From Hypomesus transpacificus (taxonomy: Eukaryota > Chordata > Actinopteri > Osmeriformes > Osmeridae), in the NCBI RefSeq assembly GCF_021917145.1, contig NC_061078.1, positions 5,290,576 to 5,354,575 of the forward strand: a stretch of 64,000 nucleotides of DNA, in the 5' to 3' direction. The position numbers were made by a program, and so were the translations under genes. Below are positions 31,360 through 42,065 of this stretch, piece by piece. Numbering within the stretch: position 1 is the stretch's first letter; the number at the start of each line of letters is the position of its first letter. The notes beneath the pieces were generated by a model. It did not search any database, was not told the origin of the DNA, and saw nothing but the letters and a program-made list of their open reading frames with translations.

Positions 31360-31690
31360 ACCACCCCTTTTTGGGGATCTTTTCCATTGCTTTATTTCGT
31401 TTGTGGCAAGGCTTTGGAATGCTACTGACTGGGTTTGGAACGCCTATAGCTCAGTTGGGAGAGAGAGTTAGGCCGAGGGTGTCAAGGTCTCTGGTTTGAT
31501 CCTCGGTTTGGGTAAACCCGTGGTGTTTGCAAAATACCGTCTACTCAAGGAAGTGGTCGACGCGTCATTTTCAAAAAGGTCACGCCATAACACTGCAGAC
31601 CACTGACTGGTCAGAGAGGATTGCGACACCGGATAAACTTGTCTTATTGAACTAGCCGAGCCACTGAACAACAAACGAGCCGAAAAGCAT

Positions 31691-31763
31691 TGGAGAATGC
31701 GGGCATCGATCCCGCTACTTCTCGCATGCTAAGCGAGCGCTCTACCATTTGAGCTAATTCCCC
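31691..31763 (-). tRNA. trnaa-agc: tRNA-Ala(AGC) (unit 24)
   Basis: Reads the same as 1255-1327. Confidence 0.95.
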
Positions 31764-31971
31764 CTTGCTCAGCAGTGGACGTTGGAGTCTTGCAAGACTC
31801 GTAGCTCCCGTTTAATCGCTTTCTTGACATCCCCTTGAATTTAGAGTGAGGAAAAACGACTTACAGCGTGGGCCGAATACGACCGGTCGTTTCACGCCGA
31901 CACGAGGTGGCGCCTAGGACATTGCATTTCCGCGGCTGGAGACAGTGTCCGCGGCTGGAGAGTGTGTCTCT

Positions 31972-32045
31972 GGCCCGTTAGCTCAGTTGGTCAGAGCGTG
32001 GTGCTAATAACGCCAAGGTCGTGGGTTCGATCCCCATACGGGCCA
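31972..32045 (+). tRNA. trnai-aau: tRNA-Ile(AAU) (unit 25)
   Basis: Reads the same as 850-923. Confidence 0.95.
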
Positions 32046-32376
32046 ACCACCCCTTTTTGGGGATCTTTTCCATTGCTTTATTTCGTTTGTGGCAAGGCTT
32101 TGGAATGCTACTGACTGGGTTTGGAACGCCTATAGCTCAGTTGGGAGAGAGAGTTAGGCCGAGGGTGTCAAGGTCTCTGGTTTGATCCTCGGTTTGGGTA
32201 AACCCGTGGTGTTTGCAAAATACCGTCTACTCAAGGAAGTGGTCGACGCGTCATTTTCAAAAAGGTCACGCCATAACACTGCAGACCACTGACTGGTCAG
32301 AGAGGATTGCGACACCGGATAAACTTGTCTTATTGAACTAGCCGAGCCACTGAACAACAAACGAGCCGAAAAGCAT

Positions 32377-32449
32377 TGGAGAATGCGGGCATCGATCCCG
32401 CTACTTCTCGCATGCTAAGCGAGCGCTCTACCATTTGAGCTAATTCCCC
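32377..32449 (-). tRNA. trnaa-agc: tRNA-Ala(AGC) (unit 25)
   Basis: Reads the same as 1255-1327. Confidence 0.95.
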
Positions 32450-32657
32450 CTTGCTCAGCAGTGGACGTTGGAGTCTTGCAAGACTCGTAGCTCCCGTTTA
32501 ATCGCTTTCTTGACATCCCCTTGAATTTAGAGTGAGGAAAAACGACTTACAGCGTGGGCCGAATACGACCGGTCGTTTCACGCTGACAGGAGGTGGCGCC
32601 TAGGACATTGCATTTCCGCGGCTGGAGACAGTGTCCGCGGCTGGAGAGTGTGTCTCT

Positions 32658-32731
32658 GGCCCGTTAGCTCAGTTGGTCAGAGCGTGGTGCTAATAACGCC
32701 AAGGTCGTGGGTTCGATCCCCATACGGGCCA
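32658..32731 (+). tRNA. trnai-aau: tRNA-Ile(AAU) (unit 26)
   Basis: Reads the same as 850-923. Confidence 0.95.
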
Positions 32732-33062
32732 ACCACCCCTTTTTGGGGATCTTTTCCATTGCTTTATTTCGTTTGTGGCAAGGCTTTGGAATGCTACTGA
32801 CTGGGTTTGGAACGCCTATAGCTTAGTTGGGAGAGAGAGTTAGGCCGAGGGTGTCAAGGTCTCTGGTTTGATCCTCGGTTTGGGTAAACCCGTGGTGTTT
32901 GCAAAATACCGTCTACTCAAGGAAGTGGTCAACGCGTCATTTTCAAAAAGGTCACGCCATAACACTGCAGACCACTGACTGGTCAGAGAGGATTGCGACA
33001 CCGGATAAACTTGTCTTATTGAACTAGCCGAGCCACTGAACAACAAACGAGCCGAAAAGCAT

Positions 33063-33135
33063 TGGAGAATGCGGGCATCGATCCCGCTACTTCTCGCATG
33101 CTAAGCGAGCGCTCTACCATTTGAGCTAATTCCCC
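33063..33135 (-). tRNA. trnaa-agc: tRNA-Ala(AGC) (unit 26)
   Basis: Reads the same as 1255-1327. Confidence 0.95.
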
Positions 33136-33343
33136 CTTGCTCAGCAGTGGACGTTGGAGTCTTGCAAGACTCGTAGCTCCCGTTTAATCGCTTTCTTGAC
33201 ATCCCCTTGAATTTAGAGTGAGGAAAAACGACTTACAGCGTGGGCCGAATACGACCGGTCGTTTCACGCTGACAGGAGGTGGCGCCTAGGACATTGCATT
33301 TCCGCGGCTGGAGACAGTGTCCGCGGCTGGAGAGTGTGTCTCT

Positions 33344-33417
33344 GGCCCGTTAGCTCAGTTGGTCAGAGCGTGGTGCTAATAACGCCAAGGTCGTGGGTTC
33401 GATCCCCATACGGGCCA
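33344..33417 (+). tRNA. trnai-aau: tRNA-Ile(AAU) (unit 27)
   Basis: Reads the same as 850-923. Confidence 0.95.
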
Positions 33418-33748
33418 ACCACCCCTTTTTGGGGATCTTTTCCATTGCTTTATTTCGTTTGTGGCAAGGCTTTGGAATGCTACTGACTGGGTTTGGAACG
33501 CCTATAGCTTAGTTGGGAGAGAGAGTTAGGCCGAGGGTGTCAAGGTCTCTGGTTTGATCCTCGGTTTGGGTAAACCCGTGGTGTTTGCAAAATACCGTCT
33601 ACTCAAGGAAGTGGTCAACGCGTCATTTTCAAAAAGGTCACGCCATAACACTGCAGACCACTGACTGGTCAGAGAGGATTGCGACACCGGATAAACTTGT
33701 CTTATTGAACTAGCCGAGCCACTGAACAACAAACGAGCCGAAAAGCAT

Positions 33749-33821
33749 TGGAGAATGCGGGCATCGATCCCGCTACTTCTCGCATGCTAAGCGAGCGCTC
33801 TACCATTTGAGCTAATTCCCC
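33749..33821 (-). tRNA. trnaa-agc: tRNA-Ala(AGC) (unit 27)
   Basis: Reads the same as 1255-1327. Confidence 0.95.
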
Positions 33822-34029
33822 CTTGCTCAGCAGTGGACGTTGGAGTCTTGCAAGACTCGTAGCTCCCGTTTAATCGCTTTCTTGACATCCCCTTGAATTT
33901 AGAGTGAGGAAAAACGACTTACAGCGTGGGCCGAATACGACCGGTCGTTTCACGCCGACACGAGGTGGCGCCTAGGACATTGCATTTCCGCGGCTGGAGA
34001 CAGTGTCCGCGGCTGGAGAGTGTGTCTCT

Positions 34030-34103
34030 GGCCCGTTAGCTCAGTTGGTCAGAGCGTGGTGCTAATAACGCCAAGGTCGTGGGTTCGATCCCCATACGGG
34101 CCA
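34030..34103 (+). tRNA. trnai-aau: tRNA-Ile(AAU) (unit 28)
   Basis: Reads the same as 850-923. Confidence 0.95.
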
Positions 34104-34443
34104 ACCACCCCTTTTTGGGGATCTTTTCCATTGCTTTATTTCGTTTGTGGCAAGGCTTTGGAATGCTACTGACTGGGTTTGGAACGCCTATAGCTCAGTT
34201 GGGAGAGAGAGTTAGGCCGAGGGTGTCAAGGTCTCTGGTTTGATCCTCGGCTTGGGTAAACTCGTGGTGTTTGCAAAATACCGTCTACTCAAGGGAGTGG
34301 TCGACGCGTCATTTTCAAAAAGGTCACGCCATAACCCTCTAGACCACTGACTGGTCAGAGAGGATTGCGACACCGGACAAACCGGATAAACTTGTCTTAT
34401 TGAACTAGCCGAGCCACTGAACAACAAACGAGCCGAAAAGCAT

Positions 34444-34516
34444 TGGAGAATGCGGGCATCGATCCCGCTACTTCTCGCATGCTAAGCGAGCGCTCTACCA
34501 TTTGAGCTAATTCCCC
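34444..34516 (-). tRNA. trnaa-agc: tRNA-Ala(AGC) (unit 28)
   Basis: Reads the same as 1255-1327. Confidence 0.95.
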
Positions 34517-34724
34517 CTTGCTCAGCAGTGGACGTTGGAGTCTTGCAAGACTCGTAGCTCCCGTTTAATCGCTTTCTTGACATCCCCTTGAATTTAGAGT
34601 GAGGAAAAACGACTTACAGCGTGGGCCGAATACGACCGGTCGTTTCACGCTGACAGGAGGTGGCGCCTAGGACATTGCATTTCCGCGGCTGGAGACAGTG
34701 TCCGCGGCTGGAGAGTGTGTCTCT

Positions 34725-34798
34725 GGCCCGTTAGCTCAGTTGGTCAGAGCGTGGTGCTAATAACGCCAAGGTCGTGGGTTCGATCCCCATACGGGCCA
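34725..34798 (+). tRNA. trnai-aau: tRNA-Ile(AAU) (unit 29)
   Basis: Reads the same as 850-923. Confidence 0.95.
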
Positions 34799-35129
34799 AC
34801 CACCCCTTTTTGGGGATCTTTTCCATTGCTTTATTTCGTTTGTGGCAAGGCTTTGGAATGCTACTGACTGGGTTTGGAACGCCTATAGCTCAGTTGGGAG
34901 AGAGAGTTAGGCCGAGGGTGTCAAGGTCTCTGGTTTGATCCTCGGTTTGGGTAAACCCGTGGTGTTTGCAAAATACCGTCTACTCAAGGAAGTGGTCGAC
35001 GCGTCATTTTCAAAAAGGTCACGCCATAACACTGCAGACCACTGACTGGTCAGAGAGGATTGCGACACCGGATAAACTTGTCTTATTGAACTAGCCGAGC
35101 CACTGAACAACAAACGAGCCGAAAAGCAT

Positions 35130-35202
35130 TGGAGAATGCGGGCATCGATCCCGCTACTTCTCGCATGCTAAGCGAGCGCTCTACCATTTGAGCTAATTCC
35201 CC
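35130..35202 (-). tRNA. trnaa-agc: tRNA-Ala(AGC) (unit 29)
   Basis: Reads the same as 1255-1327. Confidence 0.95.
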
Positions 35203-35410
35203 CTTGCTCAGCAGTGGACGTTGGAGTCTTGCAAGACTCGTAGCTCCCGTTTAATCGCTTTCTTGACATCCCCTTGAATTTAGAGTGAGGAAAAACGACT
35301 TACAGCGTGGGCCGAATACGACCGGTCGTTTCACGCCGACACGAGGTGGCGCCTAGGACATTGCATTTCCGCGGCTGGAGACAGTGTCCGCGGCTGGAGA
35401 GTGTGTCTCT

Positions 35411-35484
35411 GGCCCGTTAGCTCAGTTGGTCAGAGCGTGGTGCTAATAACGCCAAGGTCGTGGGTTCGATCCCCATACGGGCCA
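35411..35484 (+). tRNA. trnai-aau: tRNA-Ile(AAU) (unit 30)
   Basis: Reads the same as 850-923. Confidence 0.95.
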
Positions 35485-35815
35485 ACCACCCCTTTTTGGG
35501 GATCTTTTCCATTGCTTTATTTCGTTTGTGGCAAGGCTTTGGAATGCTACTGACTGGGTTTGGAACGCCTATAGCTCAGTTGGGAGAGAGAGTTAGGCCG
35601 AGGGTGTCAAGGTCTCTGGTTTGATCCTCGGTTTGGGTAAACCCGTGGTGTTTGCAAAATACCGTCTACTCAAGGAAGTGGTCGACGCGTCATTTTCAAA
35701 AAGGTCACGCCATAACACTGCAGACCACTGACTGGTCAGAGAGGATTGCGACACCGGATAAACTTGTCTTATTGAACTAGCCGAGCCACTGAACAACAAA
35801 CGAGCCGAAAAGCAT

Positions 35816-35888
35816 TGGAGAATGCGGGCATCGATCCCGCTACTTCTCGCATGCTAAGCGAGCGCTCTACCATTTGAGCTAATTCCCC
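35816..35888 (-). tRNA. trnaa-agc: tRNA-Ala(AGC) (unit 30)
   Basis: Reads the same as 1255-1327. Confidence 0.95.
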
Positions 35889-36096
35889 CTTGCTCAGCAG
35901 TGGACGTTGGAGTCTTGCAAGACTCGTAGCTCCCGTTTAATCGCTTTCTTGACATCCCCTTGAATTTAGAGTGAGGAAAAACGACTTACAGCGTGGGCCG
36001 AATACGACCGGTCGTTTCACGCTGACAGGAGGTGGCGCCTAGGACATTGCATTTCCGCGGCTGGAGACAGTGTCCGCGGCTGGAGAGTGTGTCTCT

Positions 36097-36170
36097 GGCC
36101 CGTTAGCTCAGTTGGTCAGAGCGTGGTGCTAATAACGCCAAGGTCGTGGGTTCGATCCCCATACGGGCCA
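36097..36170 (+). tRNA. trnai-aau: tRNA-Ile(AAU) (unit 31)
   Basis: Reads the same as 850-923. Confidence 0.95.
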
Positions 36171-36503
36171 ACCACCCCTTTTTGGGGATCTTTTCCATTG
36201 CTTTATTTCGTTTGTGGCAAGGCTTTGGAATGCTACTGACTGGGTTTGGAACGCCTATAGCTCAGTTGGGAGAGAGAGTTAGGCCGAGGGTGTCAAGGTC
36301 TCTGGTTTGATCCTCGGTTTGGGTAAACCCGTGGTGTTTGCAAAATACCGTCTACTCAAGGAAGTGGTCAACGCGTCATTTTCAAAAAGGTCACGCCATA
36401 ACACTGCAGACCACTGACTGGTCAGAGAGGATTGCGACACCGGATAAACTTGTCTTATTGAACTAGCCGCGAGCCACTGAACAACAAACGAGCCGAAAAG
36501 CAT

Positions 36504-36576
36504 TGGAGAATGCGGGCATCGATCCCGCTACTTCTCGCATGCTAAGCGAGCCCTTTACCATTTGAGCTAATTCCCC
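36504..36576 (-). pseudogene. tRNA-Ala(AGC) with broken D stem (unit 31)
   Basis: Third copy of the AAGG-for-GAGC variant (see 569-641). Confidence 0.75.
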
Positions 36577-36784
36577 CTTGCTCAGCAGTGGACGTTGGAG
36601 TCTTGCAAGACTCGTAGCTCCCGTTTAATCGCTTTCTTGACATCCCCTTGAATTTAGAGTGAGGAAAAACGACTTACAGCGTGGGCCGAATACGACCGGT
36701 CGTTTCACGCTGACAGGAGGTGGCGCCTAGGACATTGCATTTCCGCGGCTGGAGACAGTGTCCGCGGCTGGAGAGTGTGTCTCT

Positions 36785-36858
36785 GGCCCGTTAGCTCAGT
36801 TGGTCAGAGCGTGGTGCTAATAACGCCAAGGTCGTGGGTTCGATCCCCATACGGGCCA
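36785..36858 (+). tRNA. trnai-aau: tRNA-Ile(AAU) (unit 32)
   Basis: Reads the same as 850-923 and shares with unit 2 the flank ACCGCCCC before the T5 terminator, where the other units have ACCACCCC. Confidence 0.95.
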
Positions 36859-37189
36859 ACCGCCCCTTTTTGGGGATCTTTTCCATTGCTTTATTTCGTT
36901 TGTGGCAAGGCTTTGGAATGCTACTGACTGGGTTTGGAACGCCTATAGCTTAGTTGGGAGAGAGAGTTAGGCCGAGGGCGTCAAGGTCTCTGGTTTGATC
37001 CTCGGTTTGGGTAAACCCGTGGTGTTTGCAAAATACTGTCTACTCAAGGAAGTGGTCGACGCGTCATTTTCAAAAAGGTCACGCCATAACACTGCAGACC
37101 ACTGACTGGTCAGAGAGGATTGCGACACCGGATAAACTTGTCTTATTGAACTAGCCGAGCCACTGAACAACAAACGAGCCGAAAAGCAT

Positions 37190-37262
37190 TGGAGAATGCG
37201 GGCATCGATCCCGCTACTTCTCGCATGCTAAGCGAGCGCTCTACCATTTGAGCTAATTCCCC
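37190..37262 (-). tRNA. trnaa-agc: tRNA-Ala(AGC) (unit 32)
   Basis: Reads the same as 1255-1327. Confidence 0.95.
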
Positions 37263-37470
37263 CTTGCTCAGCAGTGGACGTTGGAGTCTTGCAAGACTCG
37301 TAGCTCCCGTTTAATCGCTTTCTTGACATCCCCTTGAATTTAGAGTGAGGAAAAACGACTTACAGCGTGGGCCGAATACGACCGGTCGTTTCACGCCGAC
37401 ACGAGGTGGCGCCTAGGACATTGCATTTCCGCGGCTGGAGACAGTGTCCGCGGCTGGAGAGTGTGTCTCT

Positions 37471-37544
37471 GGCCCGTTAGCTCAGTTGGTCAGAGCGTGG
37501 TGCTAATAACGCCAAGGTCGTGGGTTCGATCCCCATACGGGCCA
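37471..37544 (+). tRNA. trnai-aau: tRNA-Ile(AAU) (unit 33)
   Basis: Reads the same as 850-923; last tRNA-Ile before the assembly gap. Confidence 0.95.
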
Positions 37545-37884
37545 ACCACCCCTTTTTGGGGATCTTTTCCATTGCTTTATTTCGTTTGTGGCAAGGCTTT
37601 GGAATGCTACTGACTGGGTTTGGAACGCCTATAGCTCAGTTGGGAGAGAGAGTTAGGCCGAGGGTGTCAAGGTCTCTGGTTTGATCCTCGGCTTGGGTAA
37701 ACTCGTGGTGTTTGCAAAATACCGTCTACTCAAGGGAGTGGTTGACGCGTCATTTTCAAAAAGGTCACGCCATAACCCTCTAGACCACTGACTGGTCAGA
37801 GAGGATTGCGACACCGGACAAACCGGATAAACTTGTCTTATTGAACTAGCCGAGCCACTGAACAACAAACGAGCCGAAAAGCAT

Positions 37885-37922
37885 TGGAGAATGCGGGCAT
37901 CGATCCCGCTACTTCTCGCATG
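37885..37922 (-). tRNA. tRNA-Ala(AGC), 3' half cut by assembly gap (unit 33)
   Basis: Only the 3' 38 bases (T arm to anticodon loop) are present before the run of N. Nothing suggests real damage; the rest is simply unsequenced. Confidence 0.8.
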
Positions 37923-38022
37923 NNNNNNNNNNNNNNNNNNNNNNNNNNNNNNNNNNNNNNNNNNNNNNNNNNNNNNNNNNNNNNNNNNNNNNNNNNNNNN
38001 NNNNNNNNNNNNNNNNNNNNNN
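37923..38022. other. Assembly gap (100 N)
   Basis: Exactly 100 N, the usual placeholder for a gap of unknown size. It joins the tRNA array to the 17-bp minisatellite beside abhd17c. Adjacency across it is not proved by sequence. Confidence 0.98.
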
Positions 38023-40906
38023 CAGCCTGCTCCCTCTCAGCCTGCTCCCTCCAGCCTCTCTCTCCCTCCAGCCTCTCTCTCCCTCCAGCCTCTCTCTCCC
38101 TCCAGCCTCTCTCTCCCTCCAGCCTCTCTCTCCCTCCAGCCTCTCTCTCCCTCCAGCCTCTCTCCCTCCAGCCTCTCTCAGCCTGCTCCCTCTCAGCCTG
38201 CTCCCTCCAGCCTCTCTCTCCCTCCAGCCTCTCTCTCCCTCCAGCCTCTCTCTCCCTCCAGCCTCTCTCTCCCTCCAGCCTCTCTCTCCCTCCAGCCTCT
38301 CTCTCCCTCCAGCCTCTCTCTCCCTCCAGCCTCTCTCTCCCTCCAGCCTCTCTCTCCCTCCAGCCTCTCTCTCCCTCCAGCCTGCTCCCTCTCAGCCTGC
38401 TCCCTCTCCCTCCAGCCTCTCTCCCTCCAGCCTCTCTCTCCCTCCAGCCTCTCTCTCCCTCCAGCCTCTCTCAGCCTGCTCCCTCTCAGCCTCTCTCTCC
38501 CTCCCTCCAGCCTCTCTCTCCCTCCAGCCTCTCTCTCCCTCCAGCCTCTCTCTCCCTCCAGCCTCTCTCTCCCTCCAGCCTCTCTCTCCCTCCAGCCTCT
38601 CTCAGCTCTCCCTCTCAGCCTGCTCCCTCCAGCCTCTCTCTCCCTCCAGCCTCTCTCTCCCTCCAGCCTCTCTCTCCCTCCAGCCTCTCTCTCCCTCCAG
38701 CCTCTCTCTCCCTCCAGCCTCTCTCCCTCCAGCCTCTCTCAGCTCTCCCTCTCAGCCTGCTCCCTCCAGCCTCTCTCTCCCTCCAGCCTCTCTCTCCCTC
38801 CAGCCTCTCTCTCCCTCCAGCCTCTCTCTCCCTCCAGCCTCTCTCTCCCTCCAGCCTCTCTCTCCCTCCAGCCTCTCTCTCCCTCCAGCCTCTCTCTCCC
38901 TCCAGCCTCTCTCAGCCTGCTCCCTCTCAGCCTGCTCCCTCTCAGCCTGCTCCCTCCAGCCTCTCTCTCCCTCCAGCCTCTCTCTCCCTCCAGCCTCTCT
39001 CTCCCTCCAGCCTCTCTCTCCCTCCAGCCTCTCTCAGCCTGCTCCCTCTCAGCCTGCTCCCTCCAGCCTCTCTCTCCCTCCAGCCTCTCTCTCCCTCCAG
39101 CCTCTCTCTCCCTCCAGCCTCTCTCTCCCTCCAGCCTCTCTCTCCCTCCAGCCTCTCTCCCTCCAGCCTCTCTCAGCCTGCTCCCTCTCAGCCTGCTCCC
39201 TCCAGCCTCTCTCTCCCTCCAGCCTCTCTCTCCCTCCAGCCTCTCTCTCCCTCCAGCCTCTCTCTCCCTCCAGCCTCTCTCCCTCCAGCCTCTCTCAGCC
39301 TGCTCCCTCTCAGCCTGCTCCCTCTCAGCCTGCTCCCTCCAGCCTCTCTCTCCCTCCAGCCTCTCTCTCCCTCCAGCCTCTCTCTCCCTCCAGCCTCTCT
39401 CTCCCTCCAGCCTCTCTCTCCCTCCAGCCTCTCTCTCCCTCCAGCCTCTCTCTCCCTCCAGCCTCTCTCCCTCCAGCCTCTCTCAGCCTGCTCCCTCTCA
39501 GCCTGCTCCCTCTCAGCCTGCTCCCTCCAGCCTCTCTCTCCCTCCAGCCTCTCTCTCCCTCCAGCCTCTCTCTCCCTCCAGCCTCTCTCTCCCTCCAGCC
39601 TCTCTCTCCCTCCAGCCTCTCTCTCCCTCCAGCCTCTCTCCCTCCAGCCTGCTCCCTCTCAGCCTGCTCCCTCTCAGCCTGCTCCCTCCAGCCTCTCTCT
39701 CCCTCCAGCCTCTCTCTCCCTCCAGCCTCTCTCTCCCTCCAGCCTCTCTCTCCCTCCAGCCTCTCTCTCCCTCCAGCCTCTCTCTCCCTCCAGCCTCTCT
39801 CCCTCCAGCCTCTCTCAGCCTGCTCCCTCTCAGCCTGCTCCCTCCAGCCTCTCTCTCCCTCCAGCCTCTCTCTCCCTCCAGCCTCTCTCTCCCTCCAGCC
39901 TCTCTCTCCCTCCAGCCTCTCTCTCCCTCCAGCCTCTCTCTCCCTCCAGCCTCTCTCTCTCCAGCCTCTCTCCCTCCAGCCTCTCTCAGCCTGCTCCCTC
40001 TCAGCCTCTCTCTCCCTCCAGCCTCTCTCTCCCTCCAGCCTCTCTCTCCCTCCAGCCTCTCTCTCCCTCCAGCCTCTCTCTCCCTCCAGCCTCTCTCTCC
40101 CTCCAGCCTCTCTCTCCCTCCAGCCTCTCTCTCCCTCCAGCCTCTCTCTCCCTCCAGCCTCTCTCTCCCTCCAGCCTCTCTCTCCCTCCAGCCTCTCTCT
40201 CCCTCCAGCCTCTCTCTCCCTCCAGCCTCTCTCAGCCTGCTCCCTCTCAGCCTGCTCCCTCCAGCCTCTCTCTCCCTCCAGCCTCTCTCTCCCTCCAGCC
40301 TCTCTCTCCCTCCAGCCTCTCTCTCCCTCCAGCCTCTCTCTCCCTCCAGCCTCTCTCTCCCTCCAGCCTCTCTCTCTCTCCCTCCAGCCTCTCTCTCTCT
40401 CCCTCCAGCCTCTCTCTCCCTCCAGCCTCTCTCTCCCTCCAGCCTCTCTCTCCCTCCAGCCTCTCTCTCCCTCCAGCCTCTCTCTCCCTCCAGCCTCTCT
40501 CTCCCTCCAGCCTCTCTCTCCCTCCAGCCTCTCTCTCCCTCCAGCCTCTCTCTCCCTCCAGCCTCTCTCTCCCTCCAGCCTCTCTCTCCCTCCAGCCTCT
40601 CTCTCCCTCCAGCCTCTCTCTCCCTCCAGCCTCTCTCTCCCTCCAGCCTCTCTCTCCCTCCAGCCTCTCTCAGCCTGCTCCCTCTCAGCCTGCTCCCTCT
40701 CAGCCTGCTCCCTCCAGCCTCTCTCTCCCTCCAGCCTCTCTCTCCCTCCAGCCTCTCTCTCCCTCCAGCCTCTCTCTCCCTCCAGCCTCTCTCTCCCTCC
40801 AGCCTCTCTCTCCCTCCAGCCTCTCTCTCCCTCCAGCCTCTCTCTCCCTCCAGCCTCTCTCTCCCTCCAGCCTCTCTCTCCCTCCAGCCTCTCTCAGCCT
40901 CTCCCT
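38023..40906. repeat. 17-bp polypyrimidine minisatellite
   Basis: About 2.9 kb of the 17-bp unit CCTCTCTCTCCCTCCAG, interspersed with a 15-bp variant, CCTGCTCCCTCTCAG, that occurs singly or in short runs. The + strand is nearly pure pyrimidine apart from one AG per unit. Because 17 is not a multiple of three and the unit has no stop in any + frame, long spurious open frames run through it. The variant units form a higher-order pattern roughly every 90-250 bp. It lies downstream of, or inside an intron of, abhd17c. Confidence 0.95.
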
Positions 40907-41356
40907 AGGAGAGGGCTGTTTCAGCTGCTTAGACAAGCACCTGAGGTCCGCTGAGATGGCCTCGTAAGTACTCCACATCTATCTGGAGACAAATCACACA
41001 GACAACAAGAACAGAGGTCCCCTCTCCACTGAAGCGAGCGCTGAAAGGGAGCAGGTGGGGGGGGGGGGGGGGGACTGTGGTACAGGGGGGTTATCGCAGA
41101 GGCGCAGGGAGGGGGGTGAAGGAGACAGAGGGCACCCTGTGGAGATGAGCTCTCTGCTGGGCTGCTCAACTTTATCTCTACAGGCCAGGCTGGGGCTGCG
41201 AGAGGGATGGTGATGTTGTCACCTTACACACACACACGCGTGCGCGCAGGGGAGGAAAAAGAAAGCTGTCAGCAGAGGAGAGGATGGATGGAGGGAGCGA
41301 TAGAGGAGAGATGAAAGAAATGAGAACAGACATGAAATACCAAAAAAATTATGAAC

Positions 41357-41399
<43 letters not shown>

Positions 41400-42065
41400 G
41401 GTAAAAGAAAGAAAAACCGGATGTGAGGGTGATAATTGCTGCCTTCGTCTCCAAACAGTCGTGACATTCACATCTAATCCGTATAAAGGCTCACCACCAT
41501 AAGACCCAGAGATAGACACACACACACACAGACAGACCAGACACATTATTGCAAAAGATCCAATTCTCATGTGTCATGGCAGCCCTAGCCTAGCCAGCGG
41601 TGTGACAGAACACCCAGGACCCAGGCAGCAGCCAGAGAGCAGCCCAGGGGAAGAGTGAGCACGTCTGGGTGATCCACACCAACAGGCTGGGTTAGGCTGG
41701 TACTGGGGCCATAGATACCGTGGGACTGTCTGTCCTGTTACAGGCTGGTGCTGGGGCCACAGATAGTTCAGTGAGATAGCATACATCACAAGGGAAGACC
41801 CTATCCTGACCCCACTAACTCTCCATGTCCACTAACTACCCCGGCAGCCTGTCTGCACTGACTCCCTCTCCTCTCCTTCTGCCTCCCTCCCCCTCTCTCC
41901 TGTGAGTTACTATCCCTGCACCTGACTCTCAGCTCTGCAGGGAGAAGATAACCTTCAAGCAACCCCCCCCCCCCGCCCACCACCACCGACCCCCCACTCA
42001 AACCCTCCACCCTAGGCAGAGAGCAGTATTTCACTACTCATCTCTGGAGCTGACACAAAAGATGA
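40907..42065. other. abhd17c intron 2, unremarkable part with microsatellites
   Basis: No exon is recognised. The stretch holds G runs at 41057-41073 and 41390-41401, a (GA)n tract at 41357-41389, short CA runs at 41225-41236 and 41517-41529, and a C run at 41963-41974. A small imperfect duplication around CAGGCTGGT..CTGGGGCCA lies at ~41685-41765. The expected third exon of abhd17c was looked for here on the - strand and not found. Confidence 0.6.

Larger units (their letters stand above)
25561..37922. repeat. Tandem tRNA array, right block (units 16-33)
   Basis: Eighteen units of the same organisation with no insertion. Runs of similar units occur (17-19, 23-25 and 26-27 are near-identical neighbours). 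The final three units (31-33) repeat the class order seen at the left edge: extra-CG class, then the class with TACTGTC, then the 695-bp CCCTCTAG class. The array stops at an assembly gap inside a tRNA-Ala, so its true right end is unknown. Confidence 0.95.

Noticed and set aside
344-37868. Repeated - strand open frames of 68-74 codons (one per array unit, beginning MLFSG or MLFGS)
   Set aside because: They overlap the tRNA-Phe-like pseudogene and spacer, begin at non-ATG codons in most units, and recur only because the unit is tandemly repeated. No protein family is recognised.
37884-40967. Open frames of about 1000 codons through the + strand minisatellite
   Set aside because: They run across the N gap, and the 17-bp unit contains no stop in any + frame. 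This is low-complexity translation of a repeat, not a gene.
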